DNA of 64,000 nucleotides from Actinocatenispora thailandica (GCF_016865425.1 NZ_AP023355.1:3408198-3472197); one strand, 5' to 3'. Counted from the first letter of the stretch, positions 22,469 to 32,732 are shown. Numbers and translations are program-made. The notes: generated by a model not told the origin, from the letters alone.

Positions 22469-23733
22469 CAGGCGTGTCCTTCCCGCAGTTCGTCGAAGTC
22501 GGGTAGATCGGTGAGCAGGTGCCCGAGCCGGTCCCGTTTGGTCTTGAGGTAGTTGATGTTGTCCGGCCCGGCCGGCACCGGCAGCGCCACCCGCTCGGCG
22601 ATGCGCAGCCCGTACCCGGCCAGCGCGGTCCACTTGTCCGGGTTGTTGGTGAGCAGCCGGATGCTGCGCACGCCGAGATCGGCGAGGATCTGCGCGCCGA
22701 TGCCGTAGTCCCGGGCGTCGGCCGGCAGCCCCAGCGCCAGGTTCGCGTCCACCGTGTCGGCACCGCCGTCCTGCAGGTGGTACGCGCGGAGCTTGGACAG
22801 CAGGCCGATGCCGCGGCCCTCGTGCCCGCGCAGGTACACCACCACGCCGCGGCCCTCGGCGGCCACCGTGCGCAGCGCCGCGTCCAACTGCGGGCCGCAG
22901 TCGCAGCGCAGCGAGCCGAACACGTCCCCGGTCAGGCATTCCGAGTGCACCCGGACCAGCACGTCCTCGCCGTCACCGACGTCGCCGGCGACCAGCGCGA
23001 TCTGTTCGGTGTCGTCGAGCAGGCTGCGGTAGCCGACCGCCCGGAACTGCCCGTACGGGGTGGGCAACCGGGTGCCGACCACCCGTTCGACCTGCTTCTC
23101 GTGCCGGCGCCGGTACGCGATCAGGTCGGCGATGGTGATCAGGGTCAGCTCGTGCTCGGCGCAGAACACGCTCAGCTCGTCCACCCGGGCCATCCCGACG
23201 TCCTTCTGGCTGACCACCTCGCACAGCACGCCGACCGGCGGCAGGCCGGCCAGCCGGGCCAGGTCCACGGCGGCCTCGGTGTGCCCGGGCCGGCGCAACA
23301 CGCCACCCTCCCGGGCCCGCAGCGGCACCACGTGACCCGGCCGGCGGAAGTCGGTCGCGGTCGACCCCGGATCGGCCAGCAGCCTGATCGTACGAGCCCG
23401 ATCGGTGGCCGAGATGCCGGTGGTGACGCCTTCCGAGGCGTCCACCGTCACGGTGTAGGCGGTCCCGCGCCGGTCCTGGTTGACGTGGTACATCGGGGGC
23501 AGCGCGAGCCGGTCGCAGTCGGCGCCGGGCAGCGGCACGCAGATGTAGCCGGACGTGTAGCGCACCATGAACGACAGCAGTTCGGGCGTCGCCTTCGCCG
23601 CGGCGAAGATCAGGTCGCCCTCGTTCTCCCGGTCCGGGTCGTCGATCACCACGACCGGCCGCCCCGCGGCGATGTCCTCGATCGCCTGCTCGACCGTGCC
23701 GAACCCGGTCACCGGCGACTGCACGCCGGTCAT
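22468..23733 (-). CDS. ribBA: Bifunctional 3,4-dihydroxy-2-butanone-4-phosphate synthase / GTP cyclohydrolase II
   Basis: 421 aa. The N-terminal RibB half (about 1-210) has [15 protein letters not shown], the acidic metal loop, and [32 protein letters not shown]. The C-terminal RibA half has [22 protein letters not shown], with the three zinc cysteines, and [12 protein letters not shown]. Both active sites look complete. The ATG overlaps the ribE stop (ATGA). It feeds both branches of riboflavin synthesis. Confidence 0.97.
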   Translation of the reverse strand: MTGVQSPVTGFGTVEQAIEDIAAGRPVVVIDDPDRENEGDLIFAAAKATPELLSFMVRYTSGYICVPLPGADCDRLALPPMYHVNQDRRGTAYTVTVDASEGVTTGISATDRARTIRLLADPGSTATDFRRPGHVVPLRAREGGVLRRPGHTEAAVDLARLAGLPPVGVLCEVVSQKDVGMARVDELSVFCAEHELTLITIADLIAYRRRHEKQVERVVGTRLPTPYGQFRAVGYRSLLDDTEQIALVAGDVGDGEDVLVRVHSECLTGDVFGSLRCDCGPQLDAALRTVAAEGRGVVVYLRGHEGRGIGLLSKLRAYHLQDGGADTVDANLALGLPADARDYGIGAQILADLGVRSIRLLTNNPDKWTALAGYGLRIAERVALPVPAGPDNINYLKTKRDRLGHLLTDLPDFDELREGHA

Positions 23734-24338
23734 CGCGCACGCTCCGGCGACCCGACGAGCTTCTCCAGATGCTTGCCGATCACGTCCACCTCGATATTGA
23801 CCAGCCCACCGACCGGCCGGCAGCCCAGCGTGGTGGCCCGCCGGGTGGTCGGGATCAGGCTCACCGCGAACGACACGTCGTCGACGTCGGTGACGGTCAG
23901 CGACACGCCGTCCACCGCGATCGACCCCTTGACCACCACGTACCGGTTGAGATCCGGCGGCAGGGCGATGCGCACGTCCTCCCAGTGCTGTGCCGGCCGG
24001 CGGTCGAGCACCGTACCGACGCCGTCGACGTGGCCCTGCACCAGGTGACCGCCGATCCGGCCGCCGAGCTTCGCGGCCCGCTCCAGGTTGACCCCGTCGC
24101 CGGCGACGAGGCCGTCCAGGGTGGAACGCTCCAGCGTCTCGCGCATCACGTCGGCGACGAAGGTGCCGGCGTCGGTGTCGACCGACACCACGGTCAGGCA
24201 CACGCCGTTGACGGCGATCGAGTCGCCGTGGCCCGCGTCGCTTGCCACCAGCGGTCCCCGCACCGTGAACAGAGCGGCATCGGCCAACCGCTCGACGGCG
24301 GTCAGCTCGCCCAATTCCTCGACGATCCCGGTGAACAT
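23730..24338 (-). CDS. ribE: Riboflavin synthase, alpha chain
   Basis: 202 aa, two lumazine-binding barrels. [12 protein letters not shown] is the family start. Each half has the repeated signature: [17 protein letters not shown] and [17 protein letters not shown], with [12 protein letters not shown] between. It dismutates two lumazines to riboflavin. AAGGAG lies 11 nt before the ATG. First gene behind the riboswitch. Confidence 0.97.
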   Translation of the reverse strand: MFTGIVEELGELTAVERLADAALFTVRGPLVASDAGHGDSIAVNGVCLTVVSVDTDAGTFVADVMRETLERSTLDGLVAGDGVNLERAAKLGGRIGGHLVQGHVDGVGTVLDRRPAQHWEDVRIALPPDLNRYVVVKGSIAVDGVSLTVTDVDDVSFAVSLIPTTRRATTLGCRPVGGLVNIEVDVIGKHLEKLVGSPERAR

Positions 24339-24449
24339 GTGCCCCGCGCTCCTTCCTCGATGCGCGAGGCGGGCAGGGCATCATGCGGGCACACGGCGAA
24401 GCACACGCATCGCCGACACGTCGGCACGGCACGCCGCACCGACGCTGCC

Positions 24450-24608
24450 CGCGCGCTTGCTCCCTTCCGGACTTTGACCGTCGGCTCCGGACTCTCACCG
24501 GATCCACCGGCACCGTGGTCGTCGCCGTCCACAGTGCCGGGTCGCGGGCTTCACGGGCTTGCCGTGTCACCGCCGGTTCGGAATTTCACCGAACCCCGCC
24601 AGCGCGCG
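24450..24608 (-). ncRNA. FMN riboswitch (RFN element)
   Basis: Reading the minus strand, P1 is CGCGCGCT near 24608-24601 pairing with AGCGCGCG at 24457-24450. The core contains the near-invariant GGTGAAATTCCGAACCGGCGGT, GACACGGCAAGCCCG, the GGATCCGGTGAGAGTCCGGAGCCGAC block, GGTCAAAGTCCGGA and GGGAGCAAGCG, in canonical order. It controls ribE-ribBA-ribH, 111 nt downstream. The expression platform between 24449 and 24339 has GC hairpins and a Shine-Dalgarno close to the ATG, consistent with translation or Rho-type control rather than a U-tract terminator. Confidence 0.97.
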
Positions 24609-24677
24609 TGCTGGTTTCGCACCCTCCAGTCTGGCACGTCGCGGCGGCGGCTCCGAGCAGTACCCGCGTCTGGTTGG

Positions 24678-25673
24678 TCACTGCGGCCCGGAAGGCGGCG
24701 GCTCGGCACCGGCCGCCTCGACGCGGTTGCGCCGGCGGTCGACGGCCACGTACGAGCCGGGCCGGGACTTCGCCACCTGCTTCATCTCGGTGGCCACGGC
24801 GACCACCTCGCGTGGATCGCCGAACCTGCGGTGCTGCGAGCTCGCCACCCCGATCGACAGCGTGACCAGCGGAAACGTGTGGATCTCGCGCCGCCGGTCG
24901 GGGAGCCGGAGGTGCCCGGCGGCGGCGTCGGCCGGGTCGTACAGCTCGACCACGCCGGCCTCGAACGCCGCGATCGCGTGCTCGGTGATCGCCTCGACCT
25001 GCCCGGGCAGGCACAGCACGAGGAAGTCGTCGCCACCCACGTGGCCCAGGAACGGCACCGGGGTGCCCGCCGCGGTGACCGCCTCGTACAGCACGTGCGC
25101 CAGCAAGCTGATGAACTCGTCGCCACGGACGAATCCGTACGCGTCGTTGACGCTCTTGAACCGGTCGATGTCCACGTAACACAGGGCGAACCGGTCGTCC
25201 CGCCGGACCCGGGCGGCGATCTCGCGCAGGATCCGGGTGTTCCCCGGCAGCCCGGTCAGCGGCGACGCCTCCCGTACCTCCCGGTTGCGGCGCAGCGTCG
25301 AGCGCACCCGGGCGACCAGCTCCAGGGTGTCGAACGGCTTGATGATGTAGTCGTCGGCCCCGGCGGTCAGCCCGGCCACCCGGTCCGCGCCCAGCCCCTT
25401 GGCGGTCAGCATGATCACCGGCAGGCCGGCGGTGAGCGGATCGGCCCGGATCCGGCGGGTCACCTCGACGCCGTCCAGCTCGGGCATCATCACATCCAGC
25501 AGCACCAGGTCCGGCCGGTGCCGGGCGATCTCGGCCAGCGCCTGCACACCGTCCGCGGCGACCGCCACCTCGAACCCCTCGAACCGCAGGTTCATCTCGA
25601 CGAAGCGGACGATGTCCGGGTCGTCGTCGACGACCAGCACCCGACCGGGCCCGGCCGACCGGTGCTCGGTCAC
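24678..25673 (-). CDS. Response regulator with GGDEF-type output (PleD-like)
   Basis: 331 aa. The receiver domain (about 10-125) has [15 protein letters not shown], phospho-Asp in [20 protein letters not shown] and DDYIIKPF. The GGDEF domain (about 140-300) has [26 protein letters not shown] and [11 protein letters not shown]. The signature reads GGDDF, an accepted variant of GG(D/E)EF, so cyclase activity is plausible but not assured. GTG 25673 overlaps the rpe stop (GTGA). No sensor kinase is adjacent. Confidence 0.9.
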   Translation of the reverse strand: MTEHRSAGPGRVLVVDDDPDIVRFVEMNLRFEGFEVAVAADGVQALAEIARHRPDLVLLDVMMPELDGVEVTRRIRADPLTAGLPVIMLTAKGLGADRVAGLTAGADDYIIKPFDTLELVARVRSTLRRNREVREASPLTGLPGNTRILREIAARVRRDDRFALCYVDIDRFKSVNDAYGFVRGDEFISLLAHVLYEAVTAAGTPVPFLGHVGGDDFLVLCLPGQVEAITEHAIAAFEAGVVELYDPADAAAGHLRLPDRRREIHTFPLVTLSIGVASSQHRRFGDPREVVAVATEMKQVAKSRPGSYVAVDRRRNRVEAAGAEPPPSGPQ

Positions 25674-26338
25674 GACGCCGCGGCCCGAGCCCGTTCCCGC
25701 AACGCGCGCGCCGCCGCGGCCGGGTCCTTGGCGCCGTAGATCGCGGTACCGGCGACGAACGCGTCCGCGCCGGCCTGCGCCGCCTGCTCGATGGTGTCGG
25801 CGTTGATGCCGCCGTCGACCTCGATCCGGATCGACAGCTCACCCCGGGCGGCCCGCACCGCGCGCACCTTGTCCAGCAGCTCGGGCAGGAACCGCTGGCC
25901 GCCGAAACCGGCCTTGATCGTCATGACCAGCAGTGTGTCGAACTCGGGCAACAGGTCGAGGTAGGGCTCGATCAGGGTGTCCCGGTCGATGGCCAGCCCG
26001 GCCTTGCTGCCGGCGGCGCGCAGCCGCCGGGCCAGCGCCACCGGGTCGTCGGTCGCCTCGGCGTGGAAGGTCACGTTGTACGCCCCGGCCTCGGCGTAGC
26101 CGAGCGCCCACCGGTCCGGGTCGTCGATCATCAGGTGGCAGTCCAGCGGCACGTCGGTGGCCCGGCGCAGGCTCTCCACCACCGGCAACCCGATGGTCAG
26201 GTTGGGCACGAAATGGTTGTCCATCACGTCCACGTGCAACCAGTCGACCTCGTCGGCGACGACGGCAGCCTCGTCGGCCAGCCGGGCGAAGTCGGCGGCC
26301 AGCATGCTCGGTGCGATCAGCGGCTCGATGTGCTCCAC
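25670..26338 (-). CDS. rpe: Ribulose-phosphate 3-epimerase
   Basis: 222 aa TIM barrel of the pentose phosphate pathway. [36 protein letters not shown] (metal His and Asp), [19 protein letters not shown], and [33 protein letters not shown] are all present. The usual xPGFGGQ phosphate loop reads TIKAGFGGQ, a Pro-to-Ala variant. GTG start. Confidence 0.96.
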   Translation of the reverse strand: MEHIEPLIAPSMLAADFARLADEAAVVADEVDWLHVDVMDNHFVPNLTIGLPVVESLRRATDVPLDCHLMIDDPDRWALGYAEAGAYNVTFHAEATDDPVALARRLRAAGSKAGLAIDRDTLIEPYLDLLPEFDTLLVMTIKAGFGGQRFLPELLDKVRAVRAARGELSIRIEVDGGINADTIEQAAQAGADAFVAGTAIYGAKDPAAAARALRERARAAAS

Positions 26339-26486
26339 GGTCGGCCAGTCTACGGCCGACCGGCCAGCCGGCCCATCCGGCGCGACCCACCGGGCAGCCG
26401 AACCGGCCGGCGGGCCCCGCCCCGGCCGGCGGGCGACCGACCGGGCGGCCGCATCGGCGCGGTGCCGGTGGCTACCGGCCGGCGGG

Positions 26487-26996
26487 TCAGCCGCCGGTAC
26501 GGCCGTCGATGCGCTCCCGCAGGAAGTCGGCGTGGCCGTTGTGCCGCGCGTACTCCTCCAGCATGTGCGCGTAGCACCAGCGCAGCGACATGGTGCCGAG
26601 CTTCGGGTGCTCGAAGGTGGCGTCCAGCGACAACGCGGCGACCGCGGCGCGGGCGCCCTCCTGCTCGGCCACCAAGGTGGCGTAGTCCTCGGCCGCGCCG
26701 GCCGGGTCGGCCTGCTCGAAGTCGGCGTCGGAACCCGGGTACAGCTCGGGCAGCTCGGCGCCGCCGAACCGACGGCGGAACCACTGCCGCTCCACGTCGG
26801 CCATGTGCCGCACCAGGCCCAGCAGCGACAGGTTGGACGGCGGCACCGCCCAGCGCGCGAGCTGCTCGCCGGTCAGACCGGCGCACTGATGCAGCAGGGT
26901 GGCCCGATGCCACTCCAGCAGTCCTTCGAGGACGGCGCGCTCGTCACCGACGAACGGCTCGTCGACGCGCTTGATCTCCGGTGCGATCCACGACAT
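26487..26996 (-). CDS. DinB-family protein (DUF664-like)
   Basis: 169 aa. A four-helix bundle pattern with metal-ligand histidines: [33 protein letters not shown], and [26 protein letters not shown] at the end, which matches DinB/DUF664. These are metal-binding, sometimes thiol-S-transferases using mycothiol; the actual role here is unknown. ATG 26996 gives the standard N-terminus [20 protein letters not shown]. It is followed by about 150 bp of GC-rich spacer before rpe. Confidence 0.85.
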   Translation of the reverse strand: MSWIAPEIKRVDEPFVGDERAVLEGLLEWHRATLLHQCAGLTGEQLARWAVPPSNLSLLGLVRHMADVERQWFRRRFGGAELPELYPGSDADFEQADPAGAAEDYATLVAEQEGARAAVAALSLDATFEHPKLGTMSLRWCYAHMLEEYARHNGHADFLRERIDGRTGG

Positions 26997-27087
26997 CCGG
27001 TCATGATGCCGCAAAACCACGCCGCCGTGGGGTCGCCGTCCGGCGTGGCGCCGGGCGGCCGGCGGCGGTCCGGCCCGGACCGCCGGA

Positions 27088-29784
27088 TCAGCCGATCGAG
27101 GTGTAGGCGACGACACCGCGGCGCAGCGCGTCGACCGCCTGCCGGCAGGTTCGGCGCAGCGGGTCGTCGGCCGGTACCGCGATCTGTTCGAGCAGGTCGA
27201 TGACCTGCCGGCACCACCGGACGAAGTCGCCGGCCGGCATCTCGCCGTCCACCCCGGACGCGCTCGCGAGCACCTTGGCCAGGGGCTCGCCGCGGGCCCA
27301 GCGATACATCGGCCAGGCGAAGCCGAGGTCGGGTTCGCGGGTCAGCCGCAGCCCGTACCGCTGCTCGGCGGCGAACAGCTCGCCGAACAGCGCGAGGCTC
27401 GCCTCGACCGCCGCCTCGGCGTTGCCGTGCGGCACCGCCACCCGGTCCTCGGACTCCCGGCGTGCCTCGTACACCAGGATCGAGGCGGCGGCGGCGAGTT
27501 CCGGTGCGGACAGCCCGGCCCACACCTCCCGGCGCAGGCACTCGGCGACCAGCAGGTCGGTCTCCGACCAGATCCGCGCCAGGGTACGGCCGGCGTCGGT
27601 CACCGAGTACCCGCCCGCGGAGCCGGCCAGGTAGCCGCGCTCGGCGAGCATCGCGCACACGTCGTCGAAGGTGCGCACCAGCGACCCGGTACGACCGGTC
27701 ACCTTGTCCTGCAGCGCCGCCGTCTCCTGCTCCAGCCGCGCGTACCGCTGCGCCCAGCGGGCGTGGTCCTCCCGGTCCGGGCAGCGGTGGCAGGGGTGTG
27801 CGCGCAGTTCCCGGCGCAGCTCGACGAGCCGCTCGTCGTCGGCCGCGGCCGACCGGCCGCGGCGGGCGCGCCGGGTGTCGTCACCGGCGGCGACCTCGGC
27901 CCTGGACAGCGCGACCGCGAGGTCCCGCCGGGCCTGCGGCGAACGGTGGTTGAAGTGCCGCGGTACCCGGATGCGGCCCAGTGCCGTGGCGTCCCCGAGT
28001 TCGGCACCGGGCAGCCGGCCCGCCCACCGGTCCTCGGTGAGCACCAGCGGGCGCGGGTCGTCCCGGGCGCTGTCGCCCGGATCGAGCACCACGGCGAGCC
28101 CGGCCCGGCGGCCGCGCGGGATCCGGACGATGTCACCGACCCGCAGCATCGCGAGCGCCTGCGCGGCCTGCGCCCGCCGGTTGGCCGAGCTGCGCCGGCC
28201 GAGCGAGCGTTCCCGCTCGGTGATCGCGGTACGCAGCGCGAAGTACCCGGCGAAGTCGCCCAGCTCGCAGTGCATCCGCTCGGCCAGCCGCCGCGCGTTC
28301 TCCTCGTTGCGCTGCACCTGGTGCGCCAGGCCGACCACCGAGCGATCCGCCTGGAACTGCGCGAAGCTGCGGGACAGCACCTCCCGGGAACGCTCGAAGC
28401 CGAGCATCTCGATGCTGTTGACCGCCATGTTGTAGGACGGCCGGAAGCTGGAGCGCAGCGGATAGGTTCGGGTCGAGGCGAGGCCGGCGACGTGCCGCGG
28501 GTCGGTGTCCGGCGACCACAGCACGACCGCGTGGCCCTCGATGTCGATGCCGCGCCGGCCGGCCCGCCCGGTCAGCTGGGTGTACTCCCCCGGCGTGATG
28601 TCCACGTGCGCCTCGCCGTTGTACTTGACCAGGCGCTCCAGCACCACGCAGCGGGCCGGCATGTTGATGCCCAGCGCCAGCGTCTCGGTCGCGAACACCG
28701 CCTTGACCAGGCCACGGACGAACAGCTCCTCGACGATCTCCTTGAAGGTGGGCAGCATCCCGGCATGGTGTGCGGCCAGGCCGCGCTCCAGCCCCTCGAG
28801 GAACTCCCAGTAGCCCAGCACGGTGAGGTCCTCGCCGGCCAGCGCCGCGGTCCGCTTCTCGACCAGCGTCCGGATCTCGGCGCGCTCGGCCGGCGTGGTC
28901 AGCCGCAGCCCGGCACGCAGGCACTGGGTCACCGCGGCGTCGCAGCCGGCCCGGCTGAACACGAACAGGATCGCCGGCAGCAGCCCGGCACCGTCGAGCC
29001 GGTCGATCACGTCCGGTCGCGCCGGTGGCTGCCAGCGGCGCGGCCGGCCCCGCCGCCCGCCGCCCCACTCCAGCCGGCGCAGCTGCTCGCGGGTGTTGCG
29101 CAGCAGTTCGGGGTGCACCTCGTGCTTGCGCGCGGCGGCCTGGTCGTGGAACAGGTCGAACATCCGGCGGCCGACGAGCATGTGCTGCCACAGCGGCACC
29201 GGCCGGTGCTCGGAGACGACCACCTCGGTGCGGCCCCGTACGGTCACCAGCCAGTCGGCGAACTCCTCGGCGTTGGACACCGTCGCCGACAGCGACACCA
29301 GCATCACCGACGCCGGCAGGTGAATGATCACCTCCTCCCACACCGCGCCGCGGAACCGGTCGGCGAGGTAGTGCACCTCGTCCATCACCACGTACCCCAG
29401 ACCGTCCAGAGTGGACGATCCGGCGTACAGCATGTTGCGCAGCACCTCGGTGGTCATCACGATCACCGGAGCGTCCGGGTTGATCGCGTTGTCGCCGGTC
29501 AGCAGCCCCACGTTGGCCGACCCGTGGCGGGCGGCCAGGTCGTTGTACTTCTGGTTCGACAGCGCCTTGATCGGCGTGGTGTAGAAGGCCTTGCGGCCCA
29601 GCCGCAGCGCGAGGAACACCGCGAACTCCCCCACCACGGTCTTGCCGGCACCGGTCGGCGCGCAGACCAGCACGCCGCTGCCGTCCTCGACCGCGGCACA
29701 GGCCTCCACCTGGAAGTCGTCGGGTTCGAAACCGAGGTCGGCGGCGAAGTCGGCGAACGCGGGCCGGCCGGGTGAGGTGCTCAT
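27088..29784 (-). CDS. helY: Ski2/Mtr4-like DEVH-box RNA helicase HelY
   Basis: 898 aa. RecA1 has the Q-like FQVEACAAVEDG, Walker A APTGAGKTV, TTPIKALSNQKYNDL, box II MDEVHYL and the SAT motif SLSATVSN. RecA2 has HHAGMLPTFKEIVEELF, FATETLALGINMPAR and LTGRAGRRGID. After that comes a long C-terminal region with a DSHCT-like domain (about 720-890). This is the actinobacterial HelY architecture next to tatCA-pafBC, as in mycobacteria; role in RNA processing or decay. ATG 29784; an upstream extension is not protein-like. Confidence 0.93.
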   Translation of the reverse strand: MSTSPGRPAFADFAADLGFEPDDFQVEACAAVEDGSGVLVCAPTGAGKTVVGEFAVFLALRLGRKAFYTTPIKALSNQKYNDLAARHGSANVGLLTGDNAINPDAPVIVMTTEVLRNMLYAGSSTLDGLGYVVMDEVHYLADRFRGAVWEEVIIHLPASVMLVSLSATVSNAEEFADWLVTVRGRTEVVVSEHRPVPLWQHMLVGRRMFDLFHDQAAARKHEVHPELLRNTREQLRRLEWGGGRRGRPRRWQPPARPDVIDRLDGAGLLPAILFVFSRAGCDAAVTQCLRAGLRLTTPAERAEIRTLVEKRTAALAGEDLTVLGYWEFLEGLERGLAAHHAGMLPTFKEIVEELFVRGLVKAVFATETLALGINMPARCVVLERLVKYNGEAHVDITPGEYTQLTGRAGRRGIDIEGHAVVLWSPDTDPRHVAGLASTRTYPLRSSFRPSYNMAVNSIEMLGFERSREVLSRSFAQFQADRSVVGLAHQVQRNEENARRLAERMHCELGDFAGYFALRTAITERERSLGRRSSANRRAQAAQALAMLRVGDIVRIPRGRRAGLAVVLDPGDSARDDPRPLVLTEDRWAGRLPGAELGDATALGRIRVPRHFNHRSPQARRDLAVALSRAEVAAGDDTRRARRGRSAAADDERLVELRRELRAHPCHRCPDREDHARWAQRYARLEQETAALQDKVTGRTGSLVRTFDDVCAMLAERGYLAGSAGGYSVTDAGRTLARIWSETDLLVAECLRREVWAGLSAPELAAAASILVYEARRESEDRVAVPHGNAEAAVEASLALFGELFAAEQRYGLRLTREPDLGFAWPMYRWARGEPLAKVLASASGVDGEMPAGDFVRWCRQVIDLLEQIAVPADDPLRRTCRQAVDALRRGVVAYTSIG

Positions 29785-29903
29785 ACCCGCAAGGCTAGGC
29801 GCCCGGGTGGCCCCGGCGCCCGCGCATATCCCGGGAGAGGTACACAAACCGCAATCCGGGCGCGCCATCCGGTACCGGCACGTTGCCGCCCATACCCGCA
29901 CCG

Positions 29904-29934
29904 TTGTCGAGGCGTCAGGCCCACTCGGTATCGT
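29904..29934 (+). promoter_or_regulatory. Leaderless promoter for the HAD hydrolase
   Basis: TTGTCG (29904-29909), 19 bp, TATCGT (29929-29934), then 6 nt to the GTG at 29941. Spacing means transcription would start at or next to the start codon. No Shine-Dalgarno is present. Confidence 0.5.
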
Positions 29935-29940
29935 GCTGAC

Positions 29941-30714
29941 GTGCCGGATGCCACGCCTCGTGACCCCTCCGCCGCATCAGGCGGCCCGCCCACCGCCGCT
30001 TCCCTGCTCGACGGAGCGCGCCGTCCGCGCGCCGTCCTGCTCGACTTCCACGGCACCATCGTGCAGGTCGAGCCGGCCGAACGGTGGGTACGGCTGGCCG
30101 CGGCGGCATGCGGCACCGACCTTCCCGCGGACCGCTGCGCCGGGCTGGCCGACGCGCTGGTCACCGCGGGCCGCGCCGGCGGCCCCCGCCCCGGCCGGAT
30201 CCCGCCCGAGCTGGCCGAGGCGTACGCCGACCGGGACCTGTCCGAGCCGGCCCACCGCACCGCCTACACCGGGCTGGCCGCCACCGTCGACACCGGCATC
30301 GACGGCCTGCCGGACGCGCTGTACGAGCGGTTGCTGGATCCGGACGGCTGGCGGCTCTACCCGGACACCGTGCCGATGCTGCGCGCGCTGCGCGCCGCCG
30401 GCGTACCGGTCGCGGTGGTCAGCAACATCGGGTTCGACGTGCTGCCGATCGCCGCCGCGCTCGGCCTGGCCGACCTGATCGACCACTGGCTGCTGTCCTA
30501 CCAGCTCGGTACCTGCAAGCCGGACCCGGCGATCTTCCTGCGGGGCTGCGCCGCGGTGCGGCACGAACCCGAGCAGACCCTGATGGTCGGCGACACCCAG
30601 GCCGATGCGGCCGCCGCCGCCATCGGCTGCCCCACCCTCGTGCTGCCGGCCACCGAACCGGACCAGGTGCACGGCCTCGCCGCCATCCTGCACCTGCTCG
30701 GCATCACCGGCTGA
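29941..30714 (+). CDS. HAD-superfamily hydrolase
   Basis: 257 aa. HAD motif I reads VLLDFHGTI, so the usual second Asp (acid/base) is His. Motif II is VVSNIG, motif III the Lys in GTCKPDPAIF, and motif IV VGDTQADAAAA. The alpha-helical cap (about 40-130) is of the C1 type. DFHGT proteins are known among actinobacterial HADs; the change may lower phosphatase activity or alter substrate. Start GTG 29941 with a leaderless promoter. Divergent from helY. Confidence 0.85.
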   Translation: MPDATPRDPSAASGGPPTAASLLDGARRPRAVLLDFHGTIVQVEPAERWVRLAAAACGTDLPADRCAGLADALVTAGRAGGPRPGRIPPELAEAYADRDLSEPAHRTAYTGLAATVDTGIDGLPDALYERLLDPDGWRLYPDTVPMLRALRAAGVPVAVVSNIGFDVLPIAAALGLADLIDHWLLSYQLGTCKPDPAIFLRGCAAVRHEPEQTLMVGDTQADAAAAAIGCPTLVLPATEPDQVHGLAAILHLLGITG

Positions 30715-30734
30715 GGCCACCGCGCTGCACCGGG

Positions 30735-30778
30735 CCGGCAGTCCTTCCGGCCGGCAGGCCTTTCCGGCCGGCAGGCCG
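30735..30778. terminator. GC-rich inverted repeats between convergent genes
   Basis: Direct and inverted copies of TTCCGGCCGGCAGGC (around 30746-30777) can fold into alternative GC stems between the convergent HAD and lipid-kinase genes. Probable bidirectional terminator. Confidence 0.5.
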
Positions 30779-30803
30779 CCACCGGGCGGGCTCACCAGCC
30801 GCT

Positions 30804-31706
30804 TCAGGCAAGCAGTTGCAGGGCGTTCGGCACGCACTCCACCGTCACCGGCAGCGGCAGGCCGCGCTCGCCGTCCGCGTACGTCCGGCGCGGCTCGCCG
30901 TGGATCTCCAGGGTGCGCACCCGGCGCGTGGTCACCGCCGGATGGTCGATGTGCTTTCCCTTGCGCATCAACGACTTCATCTGCACCGCGGTGGCCCGCC
31001 CGATCGGCCCGATGACCGTCAGGTCGAGCATCCCGTCGGCCGGGTCGGCCGCCGGGCACACCGGCAGGCCACCGCCGTAACGCGCGGTGTTGCCGACCGC
31101 GACGATCATCGCGGTCAGCTCCTGGGTCTCCCCGTCCAGCACCAGCTTGTAGTCGTGCGGCGCCAGCCGGGCGATCTCCGCCAGGATCGACAGGTCGTAC
31201 CGCCGGGGGCCCTTCGGCCAGCGCATCTGGTTGGCCCGCTCGTTGATCGAGGCGTCCAGTCCGGCCGACAGCACGGTGCCGAACCACAGCGGCTCCGCAC
31301 CCGGGGCGGTCGCCCGGCCCAGGTCGATGATGGTGCGCTGGCCCTGGGTCAGCGCCGCCACCAGCCGCTTGATCGCCGGCTCCGGGTCGATCGGCAGGCC
31401 CAGCGCGCCGGCGAAGTCGTTGCCGGTGCCGATCGGGACCACGCCCAGCGGCACCTCGGTGCCGGCGACCGCCTGCACCGCGAGATGGACCGTTCCGTCG
31501 CCGCCGACCGCGACCAGCGCCGCCGGGGACCGGTCGACCGCCTCCCGGCAGGCTTGCTGCGCCCGCTCCCGGTCGGGCGCGGCCAGCACCCGCGGCACCA
31601 GCCGCGCGGCCCGCAACCGGCCCACCACGTCGGCGAGCACCCCGGCCCGCCGGCCGCGACCGGCGGTCGGGTTCACCAGCACGGCCACCTCAGCGCCATC
31701 GTTCAC
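30804..31706 (-). CDS. Diacylglycerol kinase-family lipid kinase
   Basis: 300 aa. VAVLVNPTAGRGRR at the N-terminus, then VAVGGDGTVHLAVQAV, the nucleotide-binding GGDGT loop, and VPIGTGNDFAGAL, then an all-beta C-terminal half with GMLDLTVIG and YADGERGLPLPVTVECVPNAL. It phosphorylates diacylglycerol or a related lipid at the inner membrane face. GTG 31706; TACGGT ends 6 nt before it, so it is probably leaderless. It lies between tatC and the HAD gene. Confidence 0.92.
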   Translation of the reverse strand: MNDGAEVAVLVNPTAGRGRRAGVLADVVGRLRAARLVPRVLAAPDRERAQQACREAVDRSPAALVAVGGDGTVHLAVQAVAGTEVPLGVVPIGTGNDFAGALGLPIDPEPAIKRLVAALTQGQRTIIDLGRATAPGAEPLWFGTVLSAGLDASINERANQMRWPKGPRRYDLSILAEIARLAPHDYKLVLDGETQELTAMIVAVGNTARYGGGLPVCPAADPADGMLDLTVIGPIGRATAVQMKSLMRKGKHIDHPAVTTRRVRTLEIHGEPRRTYADGERGLPLPVTVECVPNALQLLA

Positions 31707-31771
31707 GGCATGACCGTACCGGTAGCCGGCAACGGGCGGCCAGACCGGTGGACGCCGGCCCGGCCGCTCGA

Positions 31772-32719
31772 TCAGATGGTGTCGTCGAAGTTCGACCGGC
31801 GGCGCGAGCGCGGTGTCTCGTCCTCGTCCAGCGGCTCGGGTGCGCCGACCGGCTCCAGGTCGTCGACCGGTTCGGCCGTGTAGCTCAGCTCCGAAGCCTC
31901 GTCGTCGTCGACCGCGCCGTACTCGGCGGCGAGCTTGCGCGCCTTGCGCCGGTCGTTGAGGAACGCGAAGGCGACGGCACCGAAGTACAGCGTGACCATC
32001 GGGATGGCCAGGGCGGTCATCCCGAACGGGTCGGGTGTCGGGGTCACGAACGCCGAGATGACGAACATCAGGAAGATCGCGATCCGCCACCAGCCGAGCA
32101 GCCGCTTCGCGCTGAGGATGCCGGCCGCGTTGAGCAGCGCCAGGATCAGCGGGAACTCCAGCGCCAGGCCGAACACCACCATCAGCTTCGTCAGGAAGTC
32201 GAGGTAGCCGCTGACGTCGAGCATCGCTCTGACCTGGTTGTCCATCCCGGGTAGCAGGAAGGCCAGGCCGCGGGAGACGACGAAGTACGCGAGCACCACA
32301 CCGCCGGCGAACAGCGGCACGGCGACGCCGACGAACCCGAACGCCCACCGGCGCTCGTTGCTGTGCAGCCCGGGGGCGATGAACGCCCACAGCTGGTAGA
32401 ACCACACCGGGCAGGCCAGCGCGAGTCCGATGTACAGCGCGACCTTCAGCCCGACCACGAAGTACGAGGTGACCTGATAGGTGATCAGGTCACAAGCCTT
32501 GCCACTTCGATGGGCGAGCGCGAGACCGCAGTAGGGCTCGGTCAGGAACTGGATGACCTGCTTGTGCACCGCGTAGCCGATGATGAAGCCGACCAGGATC
32601 GCCAGGGCGGACTTGAACAGCCGGCTGCGCAGCTCCCGCAGGTGCTCCATGAGCGGCATGGAGCCGTCGGCCGCTCGTTGAAATTGTTCCGCCCGACGGC
32701 GGCGGAGAACCGGAGTCAC
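31772..32719 (-). CDS. tatC: Sec-independent translocase TatC
   Basis: 315 aa with six membrane helices. MPLMEHLRELRSRLFKSALA is the conserved cytoplasmic start; FIAPGLHSNERRWAFGF with the key Glu, and SGYLDFLTKLMVVFGLALEFPL with the P3 loop follow, then ITPTPDP-like VTPTPDPFGMTALAIPM. The acidic cytoplasmic tail of about 60 residues is typical of actinobacteria. GTG 32719, 13 nt after tatA. Binds twin-arginine signal peptides. Confidence 0.96.
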   Translation of the reverse strand: MTPVLRRRRAEQFQRAADGSMPLMEHLRELRSRLFKSALAILVGFIIGYAVHKQVIQFLTEPYCGLALAHRSGKACDLITYQVTSYFVVGLKVALYIGLALACPVWFYQLWAFIAPGLHSNERRWAFGFVGVAVPLFAGGVVLAYFVVSRGLAFLLPGMDNQVRAMLDVSGYLDFLTKLMVVFGLALEFPLILALLNAAGILSAKRLLGWWRIAIFLMFVISAFVTPTPDPFGMTALAIPMVTLYFGAVAFAFLNDRRKARKLAAEYGAVDDDEASELSYTAEPVDDLEPVGAPEPLDEDETPRSRRRSNFDDTI

Positions 32720-32732
32720 GACTCGGTCGAGG

